Shown here one piece after another: positions 27,077 to 36,752 of a stretch of 64,000 nucleotides of DNA. A program made the position numbers and the translations under genes. The stretch spans positions 310,001 through 374,000 of the forward strand of contig JACKAE010000004.1 of NCBI GenBank assembly GCA_020635205.1. Direction: 5' to 3'. Every line of letters starts with the position of its first letter. Position 1 is the first letter of the stretch. Origin of the DNA: Ignavibacteria bacterium. GTDB taxonomy: Bacteria > Bacteroidota > Ignavibacteria > OLB7. The notes under the pieces are model-generated. The model ran no database searches and was not told where the DNA came from. It saw nothing but the letters and a program-made list of their open reading frames with translations.

Positions 27077-27544
27077 TTAAAGGGATTCTTCAATTTCCGT
27101 TTCTTCAGCACCGGGAGAAGTACTGGCGAGAACTCCACCAGCTACTTCTACAATCTCGTCATCGTAGTAATCGGCGATTGTTGCCACTGTCCTAAGCGTT
27201 CCATCAAAAGTGCTTTGGTCGAGGCAAGCGGCTGGAATCGTGTGAGAGTATATGATCGATCCATCGAACAGAAGTCCAAACGAACCGAAGTGTAGTGCCG
27301 CATTCTTCTCCAGAAGCCAGCGCATCGACTCCTCGTTTATCGTTGCTCCATTTACAAGCTGGCTTGTAAATTCTACGGCAACATCATCGTCGTGCCAGGG
27401 ACGGAACGAGATTCCAATCACTGCTGACCCTTCTTGAACAGTAAACATACCGCTGTCATATTCCTGAAAGTCGGGATCGACCTCGGCGAGATAGTCCCGA
27501 ACTTTCTGACGGGAGCTATCGATCATTTCCTGAATATCTGCCAT
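27077..27544 (-). CDS. YbjN-domain / type III secretion chaperone-like protein
   Basis: A 155-aa acidic protein matching the YbjN/T3SS-chaperone-like alpha-beta fold: an N-terminal helix (IQEMIDSSRQKVRDYLAEV), strands around FTVQEGSAVIGISFRPWHDDDVAVEFTS, and a helix MRWLLEKNAALHFGSFGLLF. No secretion system is near, so a general chaperone or regulatory role is more likely. It follows pspA by about 60 bp on the same strand. Confidence 0.6.
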   Translation of the reverse strand: MADIQEMIDSSRQKVRDYLAEVDPDFQEYDSGMFTVQEGSAVIGISFRPWHDDDVAVEFTSQLVNGATINEESMRWLLEKNAALHFGSFGLLFDGSIIYSHTIPAACLDQSTFDGTLRTVATIADYYDDEIVEVAGGVLASTSPGAEETEIEESL

Positions 27545-27603
27545 AATTGATCTATTCTATCTTCGTTGTTGAATGTTCATTAACGCTGAGTTGATCGACC
27601 ACC

Positions 27604-28308
27604 TCAATTGTCATCTCCCTGACCAAGCTGTCCTGCAGTGGTACTGCCCATGCCAAGTTGAGCTTTGAGAGCAGCTAATTCATCATCTGCGGCTGTGTTT
27701 GCTCCGAGAGCCTTGAACTCATCTTCTAAGGAAGTGTTTTCACCCGCAAGTTGAGCGAACGCTTCTGCCTCAGCCTCTGTCTTTTCCACTTTCTGTTCCA
27801 GCTTATCAAACTTCGAGAAAGCATCGCTTCCAATGCCAGCAAATGATTGCGCAACCTGCTTCTTAGCTTTGGCAGCCTGTGAGCGAGCAATCAACGTATT
27901 CTGGCGCATCCGGGCTTCGTCAAGTTTTGACTTAAGTTGGTCAAGCTGTGTGCGTAGCCCTTGTGAAGAAGTTCGAGCCTCACCTAACATTCGCTCGAGA
28001 TCATTCACATTCATGGAAATTGTGTTCTTCCGCTGTAATGCTTGCGATGCAAGGTCATCACGCCCAGCCTGCACCGCTTGCACAGCTTTCTGCTGCCAGT
28101 CATCCATCTGGGCTTTCTGCCGGTTGTACTGGCGTTCGAGTGACTTTTCGTTCGCAATAGCCTGCCCAACCGCAAGCGTCGCCTTGTTGACTGCCTCCTC
28201 CATCTCCAGAACCATCTGCTTGATCATTTTTTCTGGGTCTTCAGCCCGATCAAGCAAATCGTTGATATTCGCCTTCACAATATCGGCGAGCCGTCCAAAA
28301 ATGCTCAT
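27604..28308 (-). CDS. PspA/IM30-family membrane-stress protein
   Basis: A 234-aa coiled-coil protein of the PspA/Vipp1 family that coats stressed membranes. The N-terminal amphipathic helix MSIFGRLADIVKANINDLLDRAEDPEKMI is diagnostic and four or more long helices follow. The C-terminus (ELAALKAQLGMGS) resembles the family end. No pspF or pspBC genes are adjacent. Probably first gene of a pair with the YbjN-like gene. Confidence 0.92.
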   Translation of the reverse strand: MSIFGRLADIVKANINDLLDRAEDPEKMIKQMVLEMEEAVNKATLAVGQAIANEKSLERQYNRQKAQMDDWQQKAVQAVQAGRDDLASQALQRKNTISMNVNDLERMLGEARTSSQGLRTQLDQLKSKLDEARMRQNTLIARSQAAKAKKQVAQSFAGIGSDAFSKFDKLEQKVEKTEAEAEAFAQLAGENTSLEDEFKALGANTAADDELAALKAQLGMGSTTAGQLGQGDDN

Positions 28309-28416
28309 AACAATTCTCCGATTATCGTTAAATGAACGTAGCGTTTTCTACGTAAGTATTAGTTTTTTGAAGCTCTAATGGAAAGTTCCACACAACAATA
28401 CAATGCCTCTCTATCT

Positions 28417-28950
28417 CTACCCTTCTGCAGGTAGAAGCTGCATTAAAGTTGTTCCCTTCTCTACAGGATTCCCTGGCTCTACTGCTATCGAGCCAACGAT
28501 AAAGTTCCCGGGAGATTTGATCTCGTTCTCCATTTTCATTGCCTCGAGAATACAGAGGGACTCCCCCTTCTCTATCTTCTGGCCAACACTAACCAAAACA
28601 GATTTAAGCAACCCGGGCATTGGAGCACGAATCAGTTGCAGAGCTACCCTCCCAGATGCTGTTGCCACACTCAAGCCCTTCAAGTGTTGATCGCGTGCTG
28701 TCTCAAGCTGTACAGTTAAGGCCTCCCCTTTAATGTAAACTCGATAGGCACGCTCTGAGTCGGCAGGCTCAACCGAGATATCTATCGTCTCTCCCTCGCG
28801 CTCCACACTCCAATTCCAGATGGATTCTCCTTCCTGCACCTCAATTTCAGCCTGGTCAGTCCCAAACTGAACCGCAGCATATTCGACCGAACTTGCCGTA
28901 AGTTGCACTTCGTTCGTGTGGACTCGATAAATGGTATTCTCTTCTTTCAT
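28417..28950 (-). CDS. Biotin carboxyl carrier protein (acyl-CoA carboxylase BCCP)
   Basis: A 177-aa biotin-dependent carrier. The biotinylation motif EAMKMENEI is near residues 143-151 in a C-terminal biotinyl domain (RAPMPGLLKSVLVSVGQKIEKGE). The N-terminal half is a beta-rich domain as in propionyl/acetyl-CoA carboxylase subunits or decarboxylase gamma chains. The partner carboxylase subunits are not in the window. The start is placed at MKEENTIYRV; the open frame is 14 codons longer. Confidence 0.9.
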   Translation of the reverse strand: MKEENTIYRVHTNEVQLTASSVEYAAVQFGTDQAEIEVQEGESIWNWSVEREGETIDISVEPADSERAYRVYIKGEALTVQLETARDQHLKGLSVATASGRVALQLIRAPMPGLLKSVLVSVGQKIEKGESLCILEAMKMENEIKSPGNFIVGSIAVEPGNPVEKGTTLMQLLPAEG

Positions 28951-29148
28951 AGCGATAGTGATATTAGAGAAAATTTTCGAGGAGAACAACATCTCCCCTC
29001 ATTAGAGTTGCATATAGTGGCTGATACCTAGGGCAGATTGATCGTTTTTCCTGCTGAGACACGACTTCTATATATCGACGATCCGAAGGTTCTTCGTAGA
29101 TTTGGGAAGATTTCTTTCATTCAACAGACACAAGATCAGTTCTTGCGC

Positions 29149-29673
29149 ATGAACGCTTCTTCTCTTATTTCAAGTGCCGAGCATGACCAAGCCAACATCA
29201 GCTTCTCCGAGGCTGATCTCGAGCAGATTGCTCAAATCACCCAAAAATACCCGACATCGCAGGCAGCAGTAATGCCAGTCCTCTGGATGGCACAGAAAAA
29301 ATGGGGGTGGCTTTCGATCCCAGTTCTCCAATTAGTAGCCGAAACTCTTGGCCTCCCCTTTTCACATGTTCAAGGTGTTGCCTCATTCTATACTATGTAT
29401 TGGAAACGCCCAATGGGCAAGCAGCACGTTCAGGTTTGTACAAACATCAGTTGTTTGTTAAGAGGAGGGGAAGATATATACCGTCATGTATCGAATTCGC
29501 TTGGGATTGGTCATATGGAACGGACTGAGGATGGCAAGTTCTCTCTTGAAGAGGTTGAGTGCATGGGAGCCTGTGGTGGAGCACCAATGATTGTCATCAA
29601 CGAGGATTACTACGAAAATGTCACGATTGAGGAGGTAGATCGTCTGCTTGACTCAAGAAATCGTCCAGAATAG
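29149..29673 (+). CDS. NADH-quinone oxidoreductase subunit E (NuoE-like 2Fe-2S protein)
   Basis: A 174-aa thioredoxin-like 2Fe-2S protein. The four cluster ligands are C-TNIS-C (CTNISCLLRGGED, about 97-102) and CMGACGGAP (about 138-142), the NuoE/HoxE arrangement. The N-terminal helical domain includes YPTSQAAVMPVLWMAQKKWGWLS. nuoF and other complex I genes are not next to it, so it could belong to complex I encoded elsewhere or to a hydrogenase/formate dehydrogenase. The start is placed at MNASSLISS; the open frame is 37 codons longer. Confidence 0.88.
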   Translation: MNASSLISSAEHDQANISFSEADLEQIAQITQKYPTSQAAVMPVLWMAQKKWGWLSIPVLQLVAETLGLPFSHVQGVASFYTMYWKRPMGKQHVQVCTNISCLLRGGEDIYRHVSNSLGIGHMERTEDGKFSLEEVECMGACGGAPMIVINEDYYENVTIEEVDRLLDSRNRPE

Positions 29674-29785
29674 TACTTCCGAAAGAACTCCGGCATAATT
29701 TTTGCCAGATTGGATGAAACATCTTGAGGATTTCGCAGTCTACACGGACGTTCATCCAATTAATACGTTCACAGGAAGGTGCATC

Positions 29786-30340
29786 ATGAAAAAGATAGGG
29801 ACAAACTACAGTATATTGATTCTGACGGTAGCATTACTGTTTGGGTCGATTTTCGCTCCCCAAACAACCGATGCAGCTCGGATTTCCTCAGCTAACACTA
29901 CTGAGAGCTTCTCAAGGGAGCAAACCTATCTGTTCCCCTTTTTCTTTTCAACATTTTCTTCTACGGCTCCGGTCGTAACACCGAGCTTCCCGTTTTTGCT
30001 CTTCACTGGATTGGATATACCAACCGACCTGCAAAAACCGGATACAACAGTTGCATTGATCGATCAAACAGCCCCCTCCCGCATGTTTCTCGATCAGAAC
30101 TATCCAAATCCGTTCCGTGATGCGACTTCAATTCGATATGGAATTCCACGCAATTCTTTTGTCACGGTAACGATTCACACTGTGCTTGGCAGTCCAGTAA
30201 AGACTTTGGTAAACGAGCGTCAGAAGGCTGGGGTCTTTACAATCAACCTATCAAAACCTGATTTAATGCCCGGCCTCTACTTTTACCGTTTGCAGACCGA
30301 GTATGGCACACTGACGCGCCGCCTGACGATCTCCGAGTAG
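29786..30340 (+). CDS. Small secreted protein with T9SS type A sorting domain
   Basis: A 184-aa exported protein. The signal peptide is MKKIGTNYSILILTVALLFG... ending near residue 30. About 60 residues of low-complexity Phe/Thr-rich sequence follow, and the last ~80 residues form a type IX secretion C-terminal domain: LDQNYPNPFRDATSIRYGIP (the YPNPF hallmark), VTIHTVLGSPVKTL, GLYFYRL and the end RRLTI. The mature cargo is therefore almost absent. The best phylum marker in the window. Confidence 0.82.
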   Translation: MKKIGTNYSILILTVALLFGSIFAPQTTDAARISSANTTESFSREQTYLFPFFFSTFSSTAPVVTPSFPFLLFTGLDIPTDLQKPDTTVALIDQTAPSRMFLDQNYPNPFRDATSIRYGIPRNSFVTVTIHTVLGSPVKTLVNERQKAGVFTINLSKPDLMPGLYFYRLQTEYGTLTRRLTISE

Positions 30341-30400
30341 CTTCTCAAGCAATTGGAAGAACTTGCAGAGGTATCGACCGTCGCACACTATATATTATAA

Positions 30401-30435
30401 GAGGGGGAACATCACTGTAGATGTTCCCCCTCTTT
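30401..30435 (+). terminator. Strong terminator between T9SS gene and rny
   Basis: A 13-bp perfect stem (GAGGGGGAACATC with its complement), 6-nt loop, followed by TTTCG. It lies between convergent genes, about 60 bp after the T9SS gene and 30 bp before the end of rny, so it could serve both. Confidence 0.85.
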
Positions 30436-30463
30436 CGCTTCTTGTCAGTGATTCATGAACAAG

Positions 30464-32098
30464 CTACTTAGCGTAGGAGACTGATCGTTTTTCTCGAATC
30501 ACCATCACCTTAATCTGGCCCGGATATTCCATTTCCTGCTGAATTTTACCCGCAATATCGTGGGCAAGCTGATCTGCGAAAAGATCGTCCACTCTATCAG
30601 GCTCCACCATCACTCGCACTTCTCGGCCAGCCTGAATTGCATAGGTTTTCTCTACCCCATCAAAAGATCTCGCCAACGTTTCAAGTGTTTCAAGTCTCTT
30701 AACGTAGGCTTCCAACGATTCTCGCCTTGCGCCCGGACGTGCACCAGAAATTGAGTCGGCAGCCTGAACTAATACTGCAATTGGCGACTCCATCTCAATA
30801 TCGTCGTGGTGCGCACCGATAGCATTGCAGACAATCGGATGTTCCTTATATCGCTTGGCTATGTCGTAGCCGAGAAGAGCGTGTGGGCCTTCGATGTTCC
30901 GGTCGACACACTTCCCCATATCGTGCATCAATCCGGCACGCATTGCTTGGTCAACATTCAAGTCGAGTTCACGAGCCATCACGCCAGTCAGGTAGGCAAC
31001 CTCAATTGAGTGACTCAAGACATTTTGTCCGTAGCTTGAACGATACTTCATTCTACCAATTAAGCGAACAATCTCAGGGTGAACGTTCCCAATACCAAGT
31101 TCAAGGAGCGTATTTTTCCCTGTCTGGACAATGTCTTCTTCCAGTTCCTTTCGAGTTTTTTCGACAACTTCTTCAATACGTGCTGGATGGATTCGGCCAT
31201 CTTGCATGAGCCGTTCCAGAGCTACCCGAGCTACTTCTCGGCGGAACGGATCAAAACCTGAAATGATAACTGCTTCTGGTGTATCATCGACAATTACGTC
31301 AACACCGGTTGCAGCCTCAAATGCTCTGATATTCCTACCTTCGCGACCAATGATCCTTCCCTTCATTTCATCGCCAGTTAAGTTGACTACCGAAACTGTA
31401 GTCTCCACTGAATGATCCGAGGCTGTCCGTTGGATCGCTTGAATAATGATATTTCGTGCGACTTTCTTTGCTTCGATATTTGCCTCATCCCGCACATCCT
31501 TCACCATCTGCGCACTTTCCAGTTTCGCTTCGTTTACCATATTCTCCATGAGGAATTTCTTTGCATCCTCACGAGACATTCCACTGATTCTCTCAAGTCG
31601 GTGATTTTGTTCGGCAATTAGCTCTTCAGCAACCTTCTTCTGTTGTTCAACTGTAGAGCGTAGGTTATCGATTTCTTTCCTCTTCAGATCAAGGTCTTTA
31701 CTGGCTTCAGCTATTTGTCCACGTTCTTTCTTTAATTCTTGCTGCTGGTCAGCTAAAGCACTCTCTTTCTGTGTTACAGTCTCAAGTTTTTTAGAAAGAT
31801 TCTTTTCAAGGTTTGCCTCACGTTTCTTTAACTGATTATCGACAGCTTGTAGTTTTTCACGCCTCTTCGAAAACTCTTGCTGAAAGTTGGCTTTTTTCTT
31901 GTTGAACTCTTCTTTCGCTTCACGAACTTTCTTCCGCTTCAACTCCTCTGCCTCACCTTGTGCCGTGTTGAGAAGACGCTCCGCTTCGAGTTCCGCTTCG
32001 GCAACTTTGCCTTGTGCCGTCTTCTTGACAATCGTCCAACCGATCGCCATTCCAACTGCACCTGCAACAACTGCCGCAATTAATATTGAGAATTCCAT
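30464..32098 (-). CDS. rny: Ribonuclease Y
   Basis: A membrane-anchored endoribonuclease that starts mRNA decay. An N-terminal transmembrane helix (LIAAVVAGAVGMAIGWTIV, about 5-23) is followed by a Lys/Glu-rich coiled coil to about 190, a KH domain (KGRIIGREGRNIRAFEAATG, about 242-261) and an HD domain with HSIEVAYLTG and AGLMHDMGK (about 360-392). The length of 544 aa is normal. The open frame is nine codons longer upstream; MEFSILIAA is preferred because it begins the anchor. Confidence 0.95.
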   Translation of the reverse strand: MEFSILIAAVVAGAVGMAIGWTIVKKTAQGKVAEAELEAERLLNTAQGEAEELKRKKVREAKEEFNKKKANFQQEFSKRREKLQAVDNQLKKREANLEKNLSKKLETVTQKESALADQQQELKKERGQIAEASKDLDLKRKEIDNLRSTVEQQKKVAEELIAEQNHRLERISGMSREDAKKFLMENMVNEAKLESAQMVKDVRDEANIEAKKVARNIIIQAIQRTASDHSVETTVSVVNLTGDEMKGRIIGREGRNIRAFEAATGVDVIVDDTPEAVIISGFDPFRREVARVALERLMQDGRIHPARIEEVVEKTRKELEEDIVQTGKNTLLELGIGNVHPEIVRLIGRMKYRSSYGQNVLSHSIEVAYLTGVMARELDLNVDQAMRAGLMHDMGKCVDRNIEGPHALLGYDIAKRYKEHPIVCNAIGAHHDDIEMESPIAVLVQAADSISGARPGARRESLEAYVKRLETLETLARSFDGVEKTYAIQAGREVRVMVEPDRVDDLFADQLAHDIAGKIQQEMEYPGQIKVMVIREKRSVSYAK

Positions 32099-32269
32099 AT
32101 TACATGTACCTGTAGTGTATTTCAAAGAACTCCATTACTGAAGGAGTTTCCATTTTGCCGGTTTGGATGTTGTATCGTGACGATAGTCACAACCATCAAT
32201 TGAGAACAGGAGAGAATGGCGTAGACAGACACCCTTGATTTTGAGCGTTGAGTCTATACAATTCCAAAA

Positions 32270-32500
32270 CAGACCACTCCATTGCTGATACGAAAGGAAG
32301 AAACGATACAGGCATGTTCCGCAAGTGCGGGAAAGGGAAGAAAAGTGCGCACGTTCGCCGCGGGATTCTCATGAAGAGAAATCCTTGGGCAAGGTAATGA
32401 ACCCAGCTAAGACACAGTGGGAAATCGCCGCCACACATCTCACTTCCACTGGACCGACCGACGTAACGTCGGGTGTACACTCGCCAAAGGCGAGTTGAGG
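32270..32500 (-). ncRNA. Candidate structured RNA, possibly 6S RNA (SsrS)
   Basis: The 567-bp gap between zapA and rny has no plausible gene but many short hairpins on the minus strand: CTCGCC-AAA-GGCGAG, CCGACGT-A-ACGTCGG, CCTTG-CC-CAAGG and CCGCA-CT-TGCGG. 6S RNA commonly lies just downstream of zapA in many bacteria, which is the main reason for the suggestion. Boundaries are approximate and the fold was judged by eye, so this is only a candidate. Confidence 0.35.
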
Positions 32501-32665
32501 CCTGTGATCAGCGTGTCGAGCTCAAACCCTGTATTATAAGAAACGGTTCATATAATTGCGTGTCACGACGAACGTGTCCGCACTAATTTCAAAACGAGAC
32601 TGGTTATCTGGACTGTCTATCACTTGGTCTGGAATAGGAGTTCCAAAGGTAGTCACAGCTACAAT

Positions 32666-32947
32666 CTACGGAGTTTCAAGCATTTGACGTAGCGCAAGAT
32701 CGAGCGCGTTCAATTGCTCCACAATTTCGGCACTCCTCACTTGCGCGATTGTTTGCTCGGAAATCAACTGCTCGGCAGTATTCAGCGCAGCCAACACGGC
32801 AGTTGTTGTTGCCGGTTGCATCGGAACCTTTGATGCCACAGATCTCATCTGTTGATCGACAAGAGTTGCAGCACGGCGGATCTGGTCAGGATCCTCCCCC
32901 CGAAGCTTGTACTCGCTGTTATATATGTTAACCGAAACGCTCTCCAC
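32666..32947 (-). CDS. zapA: Cell division protein ZapA
   Basis: A 93-aa ZapA: the N-terminal FtsZ-binding domain starts SVSVNIYNSEYKLRGEDPDQIRRAATLVDQQMR and a C-terminal coiled coil (EQLISEQTIAQVRSAEIVEQLNALDLALRQM) forms the dimer. ZapA bundles FtsZ filaments at the division ring. It is part of the conserved pheT-coiled-coil-zapA-rny order seen here. Confidence 0.9.
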   Translation of the reverse strand: MESVSVNIYNSEYKLRGEDPDQIRRAATLVDQQMRSVASKVPMQPATTTAVLAALNTAEQLISEQTIAQVRSAEIVEQLNALDLALRQMLETP

Positions 32948-33203
32948 CTGAATAAACCTGATAGTATGTGATTGCAGACAATATCAGCAGTCTGTTCGCT
33001 TTTCTTCGCTAACCATACTGCCGTTAAAATGATAACAGTGCGATAAACTCATCCCACTACCCCGAGCATTATTCTCGAAGTAGAAGTCCTTTCAAGCCAA
33101 TGTCAATTTCTGTGTGGAACGAATGTTACGTATCAGCAACGAACCACACGTAAACATAAGAAAAAGGGAACGAGGATGAAAGGATTGTTTACACATCTCC
33201 TCC

Positions 33204-34055
33204 TCAGTCAGCATTAATCAAGTGTTTGTCGATCATTGCAATAGCATGCTCCACCTGACCAATCAACTCATTTCGCTCGTTTTCATCTACCGAGAACTCA
33301 CCTTTTGCCTTCTCACTTGCCTCAGCCACTATTGTCAGTTGACTACGCAGTTCTTCGGCTTCGCTTTCATGTAGTGCTGCAAGTTCGAGTGCTTCTTCAA
33401 GATCGCGGACAAGTGCTTCCTTTTCGGCAATGAGCGTGGAATTAGCTTCGCTCCCCGATGCCTCAAGTTGCTGGATTCGATGAATCATCGACTCAACAGT
33501 CGCACGTGCTTGGTCTCGCTCACGTTCCAACGTCTCCACGTTCGATCGCACACTCTCACGCTCCATTTCAGCCTCTGCTATACGCCGCTCCCACTCCTCT
33601 ACCTGATCCCCTCGACCACTTTTTTGTTCTTCAAGAAGCTGCTCTAATTCAGATACCCTCGAGCGAAGCTCACCTATATCTTTATGATCCTCTTCAAATT
33701 TTTCTACCTGAAGTCGATACGACTCGATGCTCTCACCTTGCTGAAGAATCACAGCTTCCTTTTCGTTCAATTGCTGTTGCAATTCCTGAATACTACTGCT
33801 CAGAAGTTCCCCTTCTCTCTTTCCACTCTCAAGTTCTTCCTCCATCGCCTGCAGCCGCGCAGTAGAGCTGTCGGAAACTTCGGTCTGTTGACTTAGCTTC
33901 GTTTCAAGGTCAAGGTTGAGAAATTCAATCTCGTCAATTCGTCCAATCAAAAGTTCTCTCTCTCGGCTCAGGGAGAGGATTCGTTCCCCAACAAGTTCTA
34001 AGGAGCGGTGTAGTCGCTCAAAAACAGTTCCAATTTCTTCTTGATACCGATCCAT
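33204..34055 (-). CDS. Long coiled-coil protein
   Basis: A 283-aa, almost entirely alpha-helical protein with heptads of Leu/Glu/Gln from about residue 10 to 260 and no membrane segment or signal. It has no recognisable enzyme motif. Its position between pheT and zapA suggests a division-associated or ZapB-like role, but this is inference only. Confidence 0.7.
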   Translation of the reverse strand: MDRYQEEIGTVFERLHRSLELVGERILSLSRERELLIGRIDEIEFLNLDLETKLSQQTEVSDSSTARLQAMEEELESGKREGELLSSSIQELQQQLNEKEAVILQQGESIESYRLQVEKFEEDHKDIGELRSRVSELEQLLEEQKSGRGDQVEEWERRIAEAEMERESVRSNVETLERERDQARATVESMIHRIQQLEASGSEANSTLIAEKEALVRDLEEALELAALHESEAEELRSQLTIVAEASEKAKGEFSVDENERNELIGQVEHAIAMIDKHLINAD

Positions 34056-34103
34056 GGTCTCTCTTCTTTGATAAATGGAATGTATGCCCCTACTTGTACT
34101 CTA

Positions 34104-36509
34104 TCAGGAACGTAATTCGGCTCCAAACTGCTTTGATAGTTCTTTAACAATTGTCATGACCTGTTGATCCACCTCTTCATCCTCCAACGTCTTCTCCTCC
34201 GATCCGAAAGTAAGGCTGTAACTCATCGACTTCTTTGACTCAGGTATCCCTTTCCCTTGATATAGATCAAAGAGGCGAACTGACTGAAGCAGCTCACCTC
34301 CAACAGCACTAATAGCACGCTCAACCTCTGCATTTAAAATTCCGGCGTCGAGAAGGACCGAAATATCTCTCTCAACTGAAGGGTATTTCGATGGAGGAAC
34401 GTACTGCGAGATACCCTGCGTCAGTTTACTCAACTTTTCAAGATCGAGTAGGAGGATAGCTTGGTTGCCGGAAAGATCATGCCGCTCTTTGATCCAAGTA
34501 TCCAGTGGCCCCAAACGGCCAATCTCTTCACCATGCACGAAAAGGGCAAGCGCAGGTGATCCAATTCCCCAGCGCTCTTCTTCAACAGGACGATACTCAG
34601 TATGACGCACACCGACGTGAGCCATATACCGGTCGATTATTCCACGCAGATCATATATGTCAGTCTGGTAATCTTTCCGATCCCACGCAACAGGCTCGCC
34701 ACTACCACTTAGCACCAATGCCAACTCCTCTACTTCAACAATCCCCGAAACGGCTCCCTCCTCCTCTCTCCCTTCTCTAAAGGCTTTTCCTATTTCAAAG
34801 AGGCGAAGGTCGGGACGAGAGTGGCGTTGGTTCAGGCCAACAATGCGACCAAGCCCAGGAAGCAAGTTTGTTCGCATGTATGAAGTATCGAGTCCTAACG
34901 CATTCCGCAACTCGATCGCCTTACCATACCGCTGAGCAGAGTCTGGATCAGTCTGATATGGAGCCACAACTTCAGCGAAGCCATTTGCAACGAAGAACTG
35001 CCGCGTCCGGCGGATCAAATCTTGGAGCGGCTCGACTTCAACGAAAGCCCCGATTAGTGCACGTGGATCTGTCGGCAGTTCGCTGTATCCGTGAACGCGG
35101 GCAATCTCCTCAATCAAATCAATCTCAAGTGTTATATCTGTTCGCCAACTCGGCACATCGAGGCGCACCAGTACGTTATCAGATTCGATGACTCGGCATC
35201 CGAGCGAGGAGAGGATTTCTGTCTGCCGCTCTGGTGTCAGTTCCATCCCGAGAATATCGTTAGTCCGCTTGAAGCGGAGATCGATTCGGGTCGGTGTGTG
35301 CATGCCCGGATACTCGTCGACAATCCCACTAAGAACCTCACCACCTGCAATTTCGGCGATTAAGCTGGCTGCGCGATTTGCCGCATACTCAACAACGTTG
35401 ATGTCAGCACCTCGCTCAAAACGATAGCTTGCATCGGTTGCAAGCCCGAGACTGCGGGCAGTTTTGCGTATTGAGGATGGATTGAACCAAGCAGACTCAA
35501 TCAATACATTCACAGATGTATCGGTGATTTCAGAGTTCTCCCCTCCCATTACTCCGGCGATGGCAACTGCACGATCAGCATCGCAAATAAGGAGTGCTCC
35601 ATCTGACAATGTACGTTCCTTACTGTCAAGAGTCGTGAACTTCTCCCCTTCCCCCGCAGGGCGGACGATGATCTTCTTCCCACCAACTTGATCGTAGTCG
35701 AAGGCGTGGAGCGGGTGTCCCGTCTCGAACATCACATAGCTTGCCACATCCACTACGTTGTTAATTGGCCGCACTCCGATCTTCTTTAACGCATCCTGCA
35801 ACCAGAGTGGCGATGGTGCAACGTTCACACCTTTCACTACCCGTGCTGCATATCGAGGACAAAGGTCAGGTGCTTCAATTTCTACAACGATTGCATCGCT
35901 TGCTTTTTCATCTACTTCTTGGGGTATCGCATCTGGAAGCATTACTGGGTTTCCAGTGATGGCCGATATTTCGCGAGCGACACCGAGGTGGCTGAGGCAA
36001 TCCCCCCTGTTTGGAGTGACTTCAACATGATAGATTACATCGCCGAAAACTTCGGGGAGTGGTGTTCCCGGCTGAAGGTTATCCTCCAACACAAGAATTC
36101 CCTCGTGACTTTCACCGATACCAAGTTCACGTTCGGAGCAGATCATCCCCTCCGACACAACACCACGAATCTTCCTCTTCTCAATCGTAAATCCCGCGTC
36201 AGGAATTTCAGTTCCAACCGGGGCAAAGGCGATCTTTTGTCCGGCGGCGACGTTCGGTGCTCCACAGACAACAGTCACCGGGTCTCCTTCACCTGTGTTG
36301 ACCTTGCATACTGAGAGCTTGTCGGCATTCTCATGCGCACTCTTCTCCACCACTTCGGCGACGATAAAACCTTTGAGCTTTGCTCCCCGATCGTCGAACG
36401 AATCGACTTCCAGCCCAAGCTGGATTAGACGTTCAACAAGATATTCCGGCGAGAGATCATATTCTACGAGTCCTTTCAATCCTGACTCGGTCACAGCACT
36501 TGTAGGCAT
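34104..36509 (-). CDS. pheT: Phenylalanine-tRNA ligase beta subunit
   Basis: An 801-aa PheT that forms the alpha2-beta2 synthetase with PheS. Domains in order: EMAP-type tRNA-binding (about 43-150, KLKGFIVAEVVEK... VVCGAPNVAAGQKIAFAP), B3/B4 editing (about 210-385), B5 (about 400-470), the catalytic-like core (about 480-680), and the C-terminal FDX-ACB anticodon domain (KYPSVERDISVLLD...). pheS is not adjacent. The N-terminus MPTSAVTESGLKGLVEYDLSPEYL differs from the usual MKISxxWLK start, so the first ten residues may be altered. Confidence 0.95.
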   Translation of the reverse strand: MPTSAVTESGLKGLVEYDLSPEYLVERLIQLGLEVDSFDDRGAKLKGFIVAEVVEKSAHENADKLSVCKVNTGEGDPVTVVCGAPNVAAGQKIAFAPVGTEIPDAGFTIEKRKIRGVVSEGMICSERELGIGESHEGILVLEDNLQPGTPLPEVFGDVIYHVEVTPNRGDCLSHLGVAREISAITGNPVMLPDAIPQEVDEKASDAIVVEIEAPDLCPRYAARVVKGVNVAPSPLWLQDALKKIGVRPINNVVDVASYVMFETGHPLHAFDYDQVGGKKIIVRPAGEGEKFTTLDSKERTLSDGALLICDADRAVAIAGVMGGENSEITDTSVNVLIESAWFNPSSIRKTARSLGLATDASYRFERGADINVVEYAANRAASLIAEIAGGEVLSGIVDEYPGMHTPTRIDLRFKRTNDILGMELTPERQTEILSSLGCRVIESDNVLVRLDVPSWRTDITLEIDLIEEIARVHGYSELPTDPRALIGAFVEVEPLQDLIRRTRQFFVANGFAEVVAPYQTDPDSAQRYGKAIELRNALGLDTSYMRTNLLPGLGRIVGLNQRHSRPDLRLFEIGKAFREGREEEGAVSGIVEVEELALVLSGSGEPVAWDRKDYQTDIYDLRGIIDRYMAHVGVRHTEYRPVEEERWGIGSPALALFVHGEEIGRLGPLDTWIKERHDLSGNQAILLLDLEKLSKLTQGISQYVPPSKYPSVERDISVLLDAGILNAEVERAISAVGGELLQSVRLFDLYQGKGIPESKKSMSYSLTFGSEEKTLEDEEVDQQVMTIVKELSKQFGAELRS

Positions 36510-36665
36510 CTGCTCAGATATCTCCTCTGATAAAGTTCTTCTTCAAACAAGATTATCGAAAGTACTGAATCAAAATCAGGCAGCAAAGGAGTGATAAGAA
36601 AGAGGATGTATGAAAAATCACAGCTTTCTCCTTGTAAAGTCTTCTGTTCTTAGTAGTTTGGCTTT

Positions 36666-36743
36666 CTTCCTTCGTGCTCTTGGTCATTCTTGGCGGTAAT
36701 CTTAAAATTTACCACCAAGGTCACCAAGAGCACAAAGGGGAAG
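36666..36743. repeat. Large imperfect inverted repeat upstream of tmRNA
   Basis: Arms of about 34 bp (CTTCCTTCGTGCTCTTGGTC... and its imperfect complement ending ...GAGCACAAAGGGGAAG) surround a 9-nt AT-rich centre. Accompanying sequence of the kind ACCACCAAGGTCACCAAGAG is typical of dispersed REP/MITE-like hairpins in many bacteria. It ends 9 bp before the tmRNA 5' end and lies between divergent pheT and tmRNA. Confidence 0.85.
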
Positions 36744-36752
36744 AAACGACAT

